Notes: generated by a model not told the origin, from the sequence alone. DNA of 64,000 nt from Rahnella variigena (GCF_003610915.1 NZ_NSDJ01000002.1:558001-622000), one strand, 5' to 3'; counted from the stretch's first letter, positions 1 to 9,229 are shown. Numbers and translations are program-made.

Positions 1-473
1 TTCATGCAATAACGCAGGCCGGTTGGCTGCGGACCGTCATCAAATACGTGTCCCAGATGCCCGCCGCAGCGACGGCAATGCACCTCATCGCGCACCATGC
101 CAAACGAGGTATCCCGGCTGGTCAGCGCGGCATTGGGTAACGGCTTCCAGAAACTCGGCCAGCCTGTATGGCTGTCGAACTTGGTCGCTGAGGAAAAGAG
201 AGGAAGATTGCAACCCGCACAGGCAAACTCGCCCGCCCGATGTTCGTTATTCAGCGGGCTGGAATAAGGCCGTTCGGTGCCCGCCTCGCGCAAAATGTGG
301 TACTGGTCATCGTTCAGCTTCTGATGCCACTGCTCATCGGTCAGGGTGAATTCAAACTTTTCGGCTTTGGCCTGAGCATCCGCTTTACGTGGGAAAAAAG
401 ATGGGATCAGCCCCATCACCGCGACCACGGAAACCGCACTGCTGCCCAGCAGGAAATTGCGTCTGTTAATCAT
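1..473 (-). CDS. msrB: Peptide-methionine (R)-S-oxide reductase MsrB, Tat-exported form, 3' end cut by window edge
   Basis: This enzyme reduces the R form of methionine sulfoxide in proteins; the signal sequence suggests it acts in the periplasm. Seen: 157 codons are visible with no stop before the window edge. The N-terminus carries a twin-arginine pattern (NRRNFL, residues 3-8) and a hydrophobic stretch ending near ADA at residue 33. The zinc-binding CxxC pairs are CAGC (about 85-88) and CRRC (about 143-146). The catalytic Cys lies in RYCM at the edge (about residue 156). Known: MsrB family enzymes share this arrangement, and most enterobacterial MsrB are cytosolic without a leader, so this is a second, exported type. 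Only the extreme C-terminus is missing. Confidence 0.9.
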   Translation of the reverse strand, partial: MINRRNFLLGSSAVSVVAVMGLIPSFFPRKADAQAKAEKFEFTLTDEQWHQKLNDDQYHILREAGTERPYSSPLNNEHRAGEFACAGCNLPLFSSATKFDSHTGWPSFWKPLPNAALTSRDTSFGMVRDEVHCRRCGGHLGHVFDDGPQPTGLRYCM

Positions 474-584
474 TTTTTGCCACCGTGCCGGTTGTTGTCG
501 ATGGCATCAGACTACAAGCCGAGGGGTTACGGAATCCTCGCGGAGAGTTAACAGTTTTGTGATAAATGGGGAATTGGGTTAACT

Positions 585-706
585 CCCTCCCCTGCGAAGG
601 GGAGGGTTGGGGTGGGGTATTAAGGTCAAAAACTAAGGTCAGAGTGTATACGAAGATGGGTGTTGTCTGCTAAACCCCCTCCCCGCCTCCCCCTTCGCAG
701 GGGGAG
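585..706. repeat. Pair of inverted REP-like hairpins
   Basis: Two GC-rich hairpins with similar sequence lie in opposite orientation between msrB and the GH31 gene: 585-606 (CCCTCCCC, loop TGCGAA, GGGGAGGG) and 687-706 (CTCCCCC, loop TTCGCA, GGGGGAG). The flanks also match in inverted order. A weaker relative lies at 6272-6291. They look like an intergenic repeat family and may also end transcription of the GH31 operon; neither has a long U-run. Confidence 0.6.
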
Positions 707-713
707 GAGCAGG

Positions 714-2753
714 TCAAATACCAAGTTCTGCTTTCACCTTCGTACCCTCCCGCACAAAAACCGGGATTTCACTCATCGGCGCGGCGACCGTAATCGCCCT
801 TCCGCCTTCATACTGTTCCCCATTAAGCGCCACCCACATCTCTCCCGCCGGTAACCACACGTCCCTCTCCCGCTGACCCGCGTAGAGCACCGGCGCAACC
901 AGAATGTCGGCACCGAGCATGTATTGATCTTCCACCTGCCAGCTTTCAGCCTGATCGGGATACTGGTAGAACATCGTGCGCATCGCCGGATCGCCGCTCT
1001 CGTGGGCTTGCTGCATGACGCGGCTGATGTAAGGACGCAGTTTTTCACGCAGGAACAGGCCGCTTTTCATCAGCTGGTAATTCTCTTCGCCGTAGCTCCA
1101 CACTTCATTCGGCGCCCCGCTGTTGCATTGGGCGATGCCGTCGCGCCACGGTTCTGATGGCTGGATTTGGGGTTCGCGGTAACCGTGCAGACGCATCACC
1201 GGGCAGAATACGCCCCACTGGAACCAGCGGATCAGCAGTTCCTGAAACGCAGGGTCATTGACGTTACCACCCTGGAAACCGCCGATATCTGTCGTCCACC
1301 ACGGGATACCCGCCAGTCCCATGTTCAGTCCGGCGGCTATCTGATTGCGCAGCGCGTGGAAGGAGGAATGGATATCGCCCGACCACGCCAGTACGCCGTA
1401 ACGCTGACTGCCAGCCCAGGCGCAGCGCACCAGATTGACGATTTCGTGCTCGCCTTCCTGTTGCAGGCCGTCGTAAAAACCTTGTGCAAATTTCTGCGGG
1501 TAGATGTTCCCCACCTCCAGCACCGGTCCTAAATGATAGCGATAGTTATCAAAATCATAGGCGCGGTATTCCGGCTCGGCTTCGTCCAGCCAGAAGGTGC
1601 GGATCCCCAGTTCATAATAGTTCTGCTTCACTTTTTCCCAGACAAACTGACGGGCGCCGGGATGGGTAGCATCAAAGAACGTGCAATTGCCGAGGAAGTC
1701 CAGATTCACCGAGACGCCACGGTCGGTATTCACCAGATAACCTTTGGATTTCATCTCCTTGTAGTTATCGGTGCGGCTGTCCACCGTCGGCCAGACCGAG
1801 ACCATCGTTTCGATGCCCAGCGATTTCAGTTCCGCGACCATCGCTTTCGGATCCGGCCAGTCCACCGGGTCAAAACACCAGGTGCCCTGATTCGGCCAGT
1901 GGAAGAAGTCGATCACAATCACTGAAATCGGCAGGTGACGGCGCTTGTATTCACGTGCCACTTCCAGCACTTCCTGTTGCGTGCGGTAACGCAATTTGCA
2001 CTGCCAGAAACCGGTGGCGTATTCCGGCATTAACGGCGCAGTACCGGTCGCGCGGCCATACTGATGCATGATGTCAGCCGGTGTGTCACCGGCGGTTATC
2101 CAGTAATCCATCTGCTCCGTGACCTGCGCTTCCCAGCGGGTGATGTTCTTGCCGAACGTCGCCTCGCCAATTGCCGGATTGTTCCACAGCATGCCGTAGC
2201 CAAGGCTCGAAAGCATAAAGGGTACGCTGGCCTGCGAGTTACGCTGCGCCAGTTCCAGCGTGCAGCCTTTCAGATCCAGACAGCTTTGCTGATATTGCCC
2301 CATGCCGTAGATTTTCTCGTCGGGGCGCGACTCAAAACGCACGGTGAGCTGATGCTTGCCGCCGGGAATAGCCTTAAATTCGCGCGCATCCATTTTCAGC
2401 GCACTGATGTATTTGTCCTGACTCTTCTCCGTCGCGCCGATGCCGACGGTGGAACGCTGACGCCAGAACTCCTCAAGGATCAGCTCACCGCGCTGGTTAT
2501 AAAACGCCAGCTGCCCTTTGATATTCACCGTCGCCATTATGTTGCCGTTGCGGATGCTCAGCGTTTCTGTGCCGCGGCTGATGTCAGTTTGCGGCTGTTC
2601 GGTTTGCGGCAGCAGCGCCCAAAGATGTTCATTCAGTTCAGGCCGGCAGGTAGCACGCACGCGCAGGCTGTTTTCACCCCAGGGTTCAATCACCAGCGTT
2701 TGCTGATCGAAATGCCAGAGGATACGGTTCTTTTCGGCGATTAATTCGCTCAT
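714..2753 (-). CDS. Glycoside hydrolase family 31, alpha-xylosidase/alpha-glucosidase-like
   Basis: Predicted cytosolic retaining alpha-glycosidase of 679 residues. Seen: an N-terminal beta-sandwich region (about 1-230) and a TIM-barrel with the nucleophile segment FWLDEAEPE (Asp about 390) and the acid/base segment AWSGDIHSS (Asp about 460), then C-terminal beta domains. No signal peptide. It overlaps the upstream transporter gene by 4 bases (ATGA), so the two are translationally coupled, like E. coli yicJ-yicI. It is not the sulfoquinovosidase of this window (49003-51039), which has the WMADFGE signature instead. The substrate is inferred only: an alpha-xyloside or alpha-glucoside brought in by the neighbouring symporter. 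Confidence 0.85.
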   Translation of the reverse strand: MSELIAEKNRILWHFDQQTLVIEPWGENSLRVRATCRPELNEHLWALLPQTEQPQTDISRGTETLSIRNGNIMATVNIKGQLAFYNQRGELILEEFWRQRSTVGIGATEKSQDKYISALKMDAREFKAIPGGKHQLTVRFESRPDEKIYGMGQYQQSCLDLKGCTLELAQRNSQASVPFMLSSLGYGMLWNNPAIGEATFGKNITRWEAQVTEQMDYWITAGDTPADIMHQYGRATGTAPLMPEYATGFWQCKLRYRTQQEVLEVAREYKRRHLPISVIVIDFFHWPNQGTWCFDPVDWPDPKAMVAELKSLGIETMVSVWPTVDSRTDNYKEMKSKGYLVNTDRGVSVNLDFLGNCTFFDATHPGARQFVWEKVKQNYYELGIRTFWLDEAEPEYRAYDFDNYRYHLGPVLEVGNIYPQKFAQGFYDGLQQEGEHEIVNLVRCAWAGSQRYGVLAWSGDIHSSFHALRNQIAAGLNMGLAGIPWWTTDIGGFQGGNVNDPAFQELLIRWFQWGVFCPVMRLHGYREPQIQPSEPWRDGIAQCNSGAPNEVWSYGEENYQLMKSGLFLREKLRPYISRVMQQAHESGDPAMRTMFYQYPDQAESWQVEDQYMLGADILVAPVLYAGQRERDVWLPAGEMWVALNGEQYEGGRAITVAAPMSEIPVFVREGTKVKAELGI

Positions 2754-4129
2754 GCGGACTCCTGTGTATGCAAGGTGGCCTGAGGGACAGGCTCGTGTTC
2801 CCGTGAAATTTTGGACTGGTTAATCTGTTTCATGGTCGCGTCGTTAAGCTTGTACCAACGCATCGACAGCGCGCTGAACATCGACAACACGCCCGGCACC
2901 AGTGAGAACAGCGCGATAATTGACAGCATCGCGGCAGTATTTTGCTGCGCGGCGTGCGGCACGTAACCGCTCATGCCGAGGGTCCAGCCAACGACTGCCC
3001 CGCTCACCGCCATCCCCATTTTGAGGATCGCCAGCAAGGTCGAGAACACCGTGCCGTCCATGCGTTTGCCTTGTTTGTATTCGCCGTAATCCACCACGTC
3101 CGACATCATCACCCACATCAGCGTGGTCGTGACCTGATAGAACGTGGACACCAGCAACGTCATGCCGACCAGCAGGGAAATCCACGCAGGAACGAAGAAT
3201 ATCGCCATGCTCAGCAAGCCGGTCAGAATGGCGCACAGCGTAAACGCCGCCAGTTTGCTGCGGTTGCGGGTCAGCGGTTTGACCAGCAAACTGCCGAGAC
3301 TTTTACCGATAATGTGCGCCGCCAGCAGCCACATAAAGTAGCTGGCATTGCCAAGATAATAAGTGACGTAATACATCATCGCGCCAAGGCGGACGACGCC
3401 GAATGAGATGTTGAAGAAGATCAGCGCCGCGACCACACGCCACTGATCGTTACGCACTAAATCGCGCAAATCAGAGAGGAAATTTTCGTGCGTTGGCGGT
3501 GCGCTGATACGTTCTTTGGTGTTGAGAAAACACAGCAGGAACATCACCACGGCAATCGACGCCATGATGGCCATCGCGCCGAAATAGCCGTCGAGCTTAT
3601 TACCGCCCCCCATCATTTCTGCCAGCGGCATCATCAGGAACGTGGACATCGCGCCGCCGAGCGTGGCGAGGAAAAACCGGTAAGATTGCAGAGAAATACG
3701 CTGGGTGTTATCCGGCGTGATGATCGCCCCCATCGAGCAGTAAGGAATATTGATGGCGGTATACATCAGCATCATCACGCAATACGTGACGCTGGCATAA
3801 ACCATTTTGCCGCCCAAAGACAGCGATTCAGGCACCGCGTAAACCAGTAAACAACTGGCACCAAACGGCAGCGCGAGCCAGAGAATATAAGGACGGAACT
3901 TACCAAAACGGGTTTGCGTGCGATCGGCGATCAGCCCCATTGCAGGGTCAACAATCGCATCCGCCACGCGGGCGACCAGAAACATTGTCCCGACGAAAAC
4001 CGCCGGTAATCCCACGACATCGGTGTAATAAAACGTCAAAAATATAATCACGTTATCCAGACCAATATGGCTCGCCATATCCCCCAGACCGTAGCTGATT
4101 TTTTCTTTTACGGATAACTTCGCCGTCAT
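2750..4129 (-). CDS. GPH-family sugar:cation symporter (MelB/YicJ-like)
   Basis: Inner-membrane transporter of 459 residues with about 12 hydrophobic segments. Seen: the N-terminal pattern KISYGLGDMASH and the loop DRTQTRFGKFRPYILW are typical of the glycoside-pentoside-hexuronide:cation symporter family. The start at 4129 was chosen because AGGACG stands 6 bases upstream; an in-frame start further upstream (4162) adds 11 residues and lacks support. It is first in a two-gene operon with the GH31 hydrolase, so it probably imports the alpha-glycoside that the enzyme cleaves. Confidence 0.88.
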   Translation of the reverse strand: MTAKLSVKEKISYGLGDMASHIGLDNVIIFLTFYYTDVVGLPAVFVGTMFLVARVADAIVDPAMGLIADRTQTRFGKFRPYILWLALPFGASCLLVYAVPESLSLGGKMVYASVTYCVMMLMYTAINIPYCSMGAIITPDNTQRISLQSYRFFLATLGGAMSTFLMMPLAEMMGGGNKLDGYFGAMAIMASIAVVMFLLCFLNTKERISAPPTHENFLSDLRDLVRNDQWRVVAALIFFNISFGVVRLGAMMYYVTYYLGNASYFMWLLAAHIIGKSLGSLLVKPLTRNRSKLAAFTLCAILTGLLSMAIFFVPAWISLLVGMTLLVSTFYQVTTTLMWVMMSDVVDYGEYKQGKRMDGTVFSTLLAILKMGMAVSGAVVGWTLGMSGYVPHAAQQNTAAMLSIIALFSLVPGVLSMFSALSMRWYKLNDATMKQINQSKISREHEPVPQATLHTQESA

Positions 4130-4193
4130 TTTTCGTCCTGCCTTTTGTAGGGTTAAACACAAAAAAGTCAGTCCGTCCGTGGCCCGAGGACTT

Positions 4194-4222
4194 GTTATAG
4201 AATGGTTAAAAGGCAGTCACAA
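4194..4222 (-). promoter_or_regulatory. Predicted sigma-70 promoter of the GPH-GH31 operon
   Basis: On the minus strand a -35 box TTGTGA (4217-4222) and a -10 box TATAAC (4194-4199) are separated by exactly 17 bases. It stands about 65 bases upstream of the transporter start. Sequence-based prediction only. Confidence 0.55.
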
Positions 4223-4260
4223 TTGCGAGATGTTATAAATTTCTTATGTTTTTTGATTAA

Positions 4261-4276
4261 TGTGATACCGGTAACA
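4261..4276. promoter_or_regulatory. Palindromic operator, CRP-like or LacI/GntR-like
   Basis: TGTGATACCGGTAACA reads as a CRP site (TGTGA-N6-TAACA, one mismatch to TCACA) and equally as a LacI-family palindrome around ACCGGT. Its centre is about 81 bases upstream of the predicted transcription start, a spacing allowed for class I CRP activation. The sequence alone does not separate the two readings. Confidence 0.4.
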
Positions 4277-4285
4277 TGGATAGGA

Positions 4286-4322
4286 TAAAAAAAAATGAGG
4301 CAGTCCGAAGACCACCTCATTT
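4286..4322 (-). terminator. Rho-independent terminator of the peptide transporter gene
   Basis: Read on the minus strand, a 12-bp stem (4294-4321) with only two G-U wobbles closes on a TTCG tetraloop and runs into at least nine T residues. It lies 50 bases after the stop of the transporter at 4372-5925. Confidence 0.9.
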
Positions 4323-4371
4323 CTGTTTACTGTACCAACCGGTTACGGGTCGATAATCACATCACTGTCCG

Positions 4372-5925
4372 TCAGGCGTGAGTGACAGGTTTCTGTTCTG
4401 AACTGGCCTGTGCGTTTTCCAGCATTCTGCGTACCGGAATAATCAGCACGAACAATACTGCGGCACAGATAAGCAACGCGATGGAACAACGCGCAAAGAG
4501 ATCAGGCAGCATATCCAGCTGATCGGCTTTCACGTGACCACCAATAAGGCCCGCTGCCAGGTTACCCAGCGCACTGGCACAGAACCACAGCCCCATCATC
4601 TGACCGCGCATTCTTTCCGGTGCCAGTAATGTCATGGTCGCAAGCCCTATCGGGCTCAGGCAGAGTTCGCCGAGCGTCAGCATCAGAATACTGCCCACCA
4701 GCCAGAATGGTGAAACACCTGCGCCGCCGCTGTTCAGCACGTTCTGCGCCGCCAGCATCATCAGGCCAAAGCCTGCCGCTGCGCACAAAATACCGATGAT
4801 GAACTTGGTGATGCTGCTCGGACGGATGTTTTTACGCGCCATCATTGGCCACGCCCAGCTAAATACCGGTGCCAGCATAATGATAAACAGCGCATTGACA
4901 GACTGGAACCAGACCGCCGGGATTTCGAAATCGCCGATCATGCGGTTGGTGTAGTCATTCGCAAACAGGTTGAACGAGGTTGGTTTTTGCTCGAACGCAG
5001 ACCAGAAGAACGCAGCGGAAACCAGCAGGATAAAGCAGACCAGCAGTCTGGCGCGCTCTTTGCGGTTAAGTCCGGCGAACAGGAACAGGTAGATAAAGTA
5101 CAGGGCAACGGATGCCGCAATCACATACACCAGCACGCTGGCGACAGCAACCGGATTGATGACGATCACGCCCTGCGCAATCAGCGTTACAACGACAGCC
5201 ACACCGACGGCCAGCGCCAGCAACCAGGCACCGACGCCGTTTTTCTTCGCGACAGGATTGTTCCAGGTGGAATCCAGACCGACTTCGCTGTCATAGCGTT
5301 TCATTGCCGGTACGGCATAAACGCGGAAGATAATCAGCGCCACCAGCATACCGATACCACCGATACCAAAGCCCCAGTGCCAGCCATGCGATTTTATCAG
5401 CCAGCCGGAAATCAGCGGTGCAATAAACGACCCCATGTTGATGCCCATATAGAACAGCGAGAAACCGCCGTCACGGCGTGCATCTCCCTTCTTATACAGC
5501 GTGCCTACCATGACCGAGATACAGGTCTTGAACAGGCCGGAACCCAGTACGATAAACATCAGGCCGATGAAGAACAGGTTGTCGCCCATAAAAGCCGACA
5601 AGGCAATCGACAGGTGACCCAGCGCAATCAGGATTGAGCCGTACCAGACTGCTCTTTGCTGTCCCAGCCAGTTATCTGCCAGCCATCCGCCCGGCAACGC
5701 CGCCAGATACATACAGCCCGCAAAGATACCGACGATGGCCGATGCATTTTCACGCGCCAGTCCCATGCCGCCGTCATACACCGTCGCTGCCATAAACAGG
5801 ATCAGTAAAGGACGGATACCGTAAAACGAGAACCGCTCCCACATTTCTGTGAAGAACAGAGAACCCAGCGGATAAGGATGACCGAAGAACGTCCGGCTCT
5901 CGTTTTTGTGATCAGAGGAATGCAT
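4372..5925 (-). CDS. POT/PTR-family proton-dependent oligopeptide transporter
   Basis: Inner-membrane symporter for di- and tripeptides, 517 residues and about 14 hydrophobic segments. Seen: the family signature EMWERFSFYGIRP near the N-terminus (ExxERFxYYG motif of POT proteins) and the second motif LFYMGINMGSFIAPL. The start at 5925 is favoured over the upstream ATG at 5967 because GGAGAG precedes it by 6 bases. It is a single-gene unit with its own terminator. Which E. coli Dtp protein it equals cannot be decided by eye. Confidence 0.88.
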   Translation of the reverse strand: MHSSDHKNESRTFFGHPYPLGSLFFTEMWERFSFYGIRPLLILFMAATVYDGGMGLARENASAIVGIFAGCMYLAALPGGWLADNWLGQQRAVWYGSILIALGHLSIALSAFMGDNLFFIGLMFIVLGSGLFKTCISVMVGTLYKKGDARRDGGFSLFYMGINMGSFIAPLISGWLIKSHGWHWGFGIGGIGMLVALIIFRVYAVPAMKRYDSEVGLDSTWNNPVAKKNGVGAWLLALAVGVAVVVTLIAQGVIVINPVAVASVLVYVIAASVALYFIYLFLFAGLNRKERARLLVCFILLVSAAFFWSAFEQKPTSFNLFANDYTNRMIGDFEIPAVWFQSVNALFIIMLAPVFSWAWPMMARKNIRPSSITKFIIGILCAAAGFGLMMLAAQNVLNSGGAGVSPFWLVGSILMLTLGELCLSPIGLATMTLLAPERMRGQMMGLWFCASALGNLAAGLIGGHVKADQLDMLPDLFARCSIALLICAAVLFVLIIPVRRMLENAQASSEQKPVTHA

Positions 5926-6303
5926 AAACTCTCCAAAAGGTGTGTCGTAGTGTTTGTAAAATCTCAATGCCTGGCGGTTATCATTTCGCCGCTCTTTAAC
6001 ATTCAGAAATTATTATTTGCCATTCGAAACTAGTTTTGTCTGGCGAGAACTGCAGAACTTTTAGAGGAAAAGTCGACAACTGTCTACCTTTACAGAGTTT
6101 ATGTTGGCAAAAATGCGGGACTATTGAGGAGAAAAAAGAAGGGAGTTTTCAGGGAAATAGAATTTTAACTGCTTGATTTCAGGAATTTTCTTAGAGCTTA
6201 CCTAAACTGTTTATATGCGGAAAATTTATGTTCAGATGAATTTCCGTAAAAACGGCTTCTGAAGCTTCTCACTCCCTCTTTTCAGAGGGAGGAGAAAGTC
6301 ACA
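5926..6303. other. Intergenic region upstream of the POT gene; no gene seen
   Basis: 378 AT-rich bases hold the presumed POT promoter. Near the right end a hairpin at 6272-6291 (CTCCCTC, loop TTTTCA, GAGGGAG) follows the stop of the decarboxylase operon and may terminate it. The hairpin resembles the repeat pair at 585-706. No open frame with a ribosome site was found. Confidence 0.5.
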
Positions 6304-6531
6304 TTACTCCGCCAGAAGTGGCGGGATCGACGGCACCATCGGCGCATTGTCGATATCTGCCTGCGTCATCTTAAACGCCTCGGGATAATGTTCGCGGCTG
6401 GTGCGACGCAGAGGTTCAGTAGAACGCCAGGTGTATAAACAACGCTGGCACTGATGCACGGTCCAGACACCTTTCACCGGGGACACGGCCATCAGTTCGA
6501 TATGCTCATCGGCACAACGTGGACAAATCAT
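6304..6531 (-). CDS. Non-oxidative hydroxyarylic acid decarboxylase, subunit D
   Basis: Small 75-residue subunit of the BsdD/VdcD type, required with subunits B and C for decarboxylation of hydroxybenzoic or vanillic-type acids. Seen: two zinc-ribbon-like Cys pairs, CPRC near the start and CQRC about 27 residues on, then the conserved segment MTQADIDNAP. The ATG at 6531 has AAGGAG five bases upstream; an in-frame GTG two codons earlier is less likely. Last gene of the B-C-D operon, 29 bases after subunit C. Confidence 0.9.
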   Translation of the reverse strand: MICPRCADEHIELMAVSPVKGVWTVHQCQRCLYTWRSTEPLRRTSREHYPEAFKMTQADIDNAPMVPSIPPLLAE

Positions 6532-6560
6532 AATCACTCCTTACTATCTTTAATGAATGT

Positions 6561-7991
6561 TCAGGCTTTGCGCCCGTCCAGCATGGAATTGAGTTTGGCG
6601 ACCCAGTCTTTGGTTTCTGGTAAATCGCGTACCGGCTGGCTGTAATGACCGCGGTTATCCGGCGCGACCGGCGTTGTGGCATCAATAATCAGTTTGTCAG
6701 TGATCCCCGCCGGCGATGACCCCGGATCCAGTTCCAGCACGGACATATTCGGCAGCTGAACCAGGTCGCCCGCCGGATTGACCTTGGCGGAAAGCGCCCA
6801 CATCACCTGCGGCAGGTTGAACGGATCCACATCCTCATCGACCATAATCACCATTTTCACGTACCCCAGACCGTGCGGCGTGGTCATTGCGCGCAGCCCC
6901 ACGGCACGGGCAAAACCGCCGTACCGTTTTTTGGTGGAGATAATTGCCAGCAGACCGTGGGTGTACATGGCGTTGACTGCCTGCACTTCCGGGAATTCGG
7001 CTTTGAGTTGCTGATACAGCGGCACGCAGGTGGCTGGTCCCATCAGGTAGTCGATTTCGGTCCATGGCATGCCGAGATAGAGGGATTCAAAAATGGGATT
7101 ATTGCGGTAAGAGACTTTATCGATACGTACCACGGTCATATTGCGGCCACCAGAATAGTGTCCAGTGAATTCGCCGAACGGCCCTTCGATTTCGCGTTTA
7201 CGCCCTTCAATCACCCCTTCGAGGATCACTTCTGAACCCCATGGCACGTCAAAACCAGTCAGCGGTGCCGTCGCGATCGGATACGGCGCCTGACGCAATG
7301 CGCCCGCCATTTCATATTCCGACTGGTCATATTTCAGCGGTGTTGCGCCCATCAGCGTAATGATCGGGTCATTACCCAGTGTGATGACTATCGGTAAATC
7401 TTCGCCGCGTTCTTCCGCTTTATGTAAGTGCAGCGCAATGTCATGCATCGGCACCGGTTGCAGCCCGAGCTTACGTTTGCCCTTCACTTCCATACGATAA
7501 ATGCCGACATTCTGTTTATCGAAGCTGTCCGGGTCGGTCGGGTCGCGGGACACCACGCAGGCTTTATCGAGATAGAAACCACCGTCGCCGTCGTTCAGGC
7601 GGAACAGCGGCAGAATGTCGAACAGGTTAATGTCTTCCCCGTCGACGGTATTTTCTGCCCACGCCGGATTTTTACGACGTTCAGGTGTGATCGGAAACGT
7701 ATCCCAGCGGCGGATATATTCGGCAATCTGCTCGTTGGTCGACGTGGAAGGCGGCAACCCCATGGCAATGGCATGATTGGGCCATGACCCCAGCGTATTT
7801 AAGGCGATACGCGCGTCCGTAAACCCTTCCACATTGTCAAAATACAGCGCAGGTGCGCCCTCGCCGATACGGCCTGTGGCATTCGCCGCCGCGGCCAGAT
7901 CCGGCTCCGCTTTCACCTGTTCGGTGATTTTCAGCAGTTGTCCGTTCTCATCCAGTGCGCGCATAAAACTGCGCAGATCATCAAAAGCCAT
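6561..7991 (-). CDS. Non-oxidative hydroxyarylic acid decarboxylase, subunit C (UbiD family)
   Basis: Catalytic UbiD-type decarboxylase of 476 residues that uses prenylated FMN to remove CO2 from hydroxyarylic acids. Seen: N-terminal MAFDDLRSFMRALDENGQL and the central segment EGPFGEFTGHYSGG, which holds conserved acidic residues of the UbiD active site. The start at 7991 has AGGAG 9 bases upstream; the longer reading frame to 8030 is not supported. It lies 49 bases after subunit B, which would supply its cofactor. Confidence 0.92.
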   Translation of the reverse strand: MAFDDLRSFMRALDENGQLLKITEQVKAEPDLAAAANATGRIGEGAPALYFDNVEGFTDARIALNTLGSWPNHAIAMGLPPSTSTNEQIAEYIRRWDTFPITPERRKNPAWAENTVDGEDINLFDILPLFRLNDGDGGFYLDKACVVSRDPTDPDSFDKQNVGIYRMEVKGKRKLGLQPVPMHDIALHLHKAEERGEDLPIVITLGNDPIITLMGATPLKYDQSEYEMAGALRQAPYPIATAPLTGFDVPWGSEVILEGVIEGRKREIEGPFGEFTGHYSGGRNMTVVRIDKVSYRNNPIFESLYLGMPWTEIDYLMGPATCVPLYQQLKAEFPEVQAVNAMYTHGLLAIISTKKRYGGFARAVGLRAMTTPHGLGYVKMVIMVDEDVDPFNLPQVMWALSAKVNPAGDLVQLPNMSVLELDPGSSPAGITDKLIIDATTPVAPDNRGHYSQPVRDLPETKDWVAKLNSMLDGRKA

Positions 7992-8040
7992 CTCGATTCT
8001 CCTGTACTTGGTACGTAGTAGATTTAACACGTTTTAGAAA

Positions 8041-8628
8041 CTAATTAGTGACACCGTCACTCTTGGGCGTTAACCCGGCCCAGCGCTTAGCCCGATGATA
8101 TTCAAGGCCAAACTGGTCGAGCACGCGGGTCACAATGTGGTCTGTCACGTCCTGAATGGTTTCAGGGTGGTTGTAGTAAGCCGGCATCGGCGGCACGATT
8201 GCGGCCCCCATGCGGGAAAGTGCGAGCAGGTTTTCAAGGTGAATGGTGCTGAGAGGGGTTTCACGCGGAACCAGCACCAGTTTGCGGTTTTCTTTGAGCA
8301 CCACATCTGCCGCGCGCCCGACCAGCCCTTCGGCATATCCGGCGCGGATCCCCGCCAGCGTTTTCATGCTGCACGGGATGATGATCATGCCGTCCGTTTT
8401 GAATGAGCCGGAAGAAATTGTGGCTCCCTGATCGGCGCAGTTGTGCGTGAAGTCCGCCATGGCACTCACCTCACGTGCGGTGTACGGCGTTTCAAGTTCA
8501 ATCGTGGTTTTCGCCCATTTCGACATCACCAGATGTGTTTCCACATCGTCCATATCCCGCAACGCCTGCAACAGTGTCACCGCCAGCGGCGCACCCGTCG
8601 CGCCCGTCATCCCTACAATCAGTCTCAT
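8041..8628 (-). CDS. UbiX-like flavin prenyltransferase, decarboxylase subunit B
   Basis: 195-residue flavoprotein that makes prenylated FMN for the partner UbiD subunit. Seen: N-terminal phosphate loop GMTGATGAPLA (residues 6-16), the SSGSFKTDGM segment (about 92-101) and CSMKTLAGI (about 106-114), all typical of UbiX/BsdB proteins. First gene of the B-C-D operon; transcribed away from a MarR-type regulator that starts 154 bases away. Confidence 0.93.
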   Translation of the reverse strand: MRLIVGMTGATGAPLAVTLLQALRDMDDVETHLVMSKWAKTTIELETPYTAREVSAMADFTHNCADQGATISSGSFKTDGMIIIPCSMKTLAGIRAGYAEGLVGRAADVVLKENRKLVLVPRETPLSTIHLENLLALSRMGAAIVPPMPAYYNHPETIQDVTDHIVTRVLDQFGLEYHRAKRWAGLTPKSDGVTN

Positions 8629-8664
8629 TTCAGCCTCACACAGATCATGACCTTGAACATTTCG

Positions 8665-8676
8665 TTCGTATACGAA
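8665..8676. promoter_or_regulatory. Candidate MarR operator palindrome
   Basis: The 12-bp perfect palindrome TTCGTATACGAA lies in the divergent region, 37 bases upstream of the UbiX-like gene and 106 bases before the MarR gene. MarR-family proteins typically bind palindromes of this size; assignment to the neighbour is inference. Confidence 0.45.
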
Positions 8677-8781
8677 TGATTTTTACCTTATACTCCTTTT
8701 CAAATCACCGCAATGGTCTGTCGCATTCATTCCTCATAGGTTGCTAAAATAGCCGGAGACCTATAAGAACAGCGGAAACCG

Positions 8782-9204
8782 ATGATGAGCACACAATTGA
8801 GACAGGAAGCCTTTCACATAATGCGTAAGGTATTCCAGCAGCACACTGCGCGCTGGCAGCAATGCATCCCGGAACTGACCAAACCGCAGTACGCCGTGTT
8901 GCGCTCGATTGCTGAAAATCCGGGAATTGAACAGGTACAACTGACCGGTGTGGCGATCAGCAGTAAGGCCACCCTGGCAGAAATGTTGTCGCGGCTGGAA
9001 TCACGCGGGCTGTTAGTGCGTCAGGCCGATCCGGCAGATAAGCGCCGGCGTTTTATCACGCTGACCGCAGAGGGAAAAGCCGTTCTGGCGAATACTCAGC
9101 CTGTCGGTGAGCAGGTGGATACTGAGTTTTTGGCAAGATTATCTCCTGACGATCAGCGGCATCTGGTGCGTTTACTTAAGCAAATGCTGGAAACAGAAGA
9201 CTGA
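8782..9204 (+). CDS. MarR-family transcriptional regulator
   Basis: 140-residue winged-helix regulator. Seen: KPQYAVLRSIAENPGIEQVQL followed by SKATLAEMLSRLESRGLLVR as the helix-turn-helix, then the wing DPADKRRRFITLTAEG, the classic MarR pattern. Two ATG codons stand side by side at 8782 and 8785 and the choice is unresolved. It is divergent from the hydroxyarylic acid decarboxylase operon, so it is the probable phenolic-acid-responsive repressor of that operon, as in other MarR/decarboxylase pairs. The ligand is not known from the sequence. Confidence 0.88.
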   Translation: MMSTQLRQEAFHIMRKVFQQHTARWQQCIPELTKPQYAVLRSIAENPGIEQVQLTGVAISSKATLAEMLSRLESRGLLVRQADPADKRRRFITLTAEGKAVLANTQPVGEQVDTEFLARLSPDDQRHLVRLLKQMLETED

Positions 9205-9229
9205 AGGTTGAGGAGTCACGGGAGTTTTT

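Noticed and set aside
2064..2744. 226-residue plus-strand frame
   Set aside because: Lies fully antisense to the GH31 gene; histidine- and arginine-rich composition typical of a shadow frame, no ribosome site.
4987..5637. 216-residue plus-strand frame
   Set aside because: Antisense to the peptide transporter; composition rich in Asn, Gln, His and Arg is the mirror of a membrane protein.
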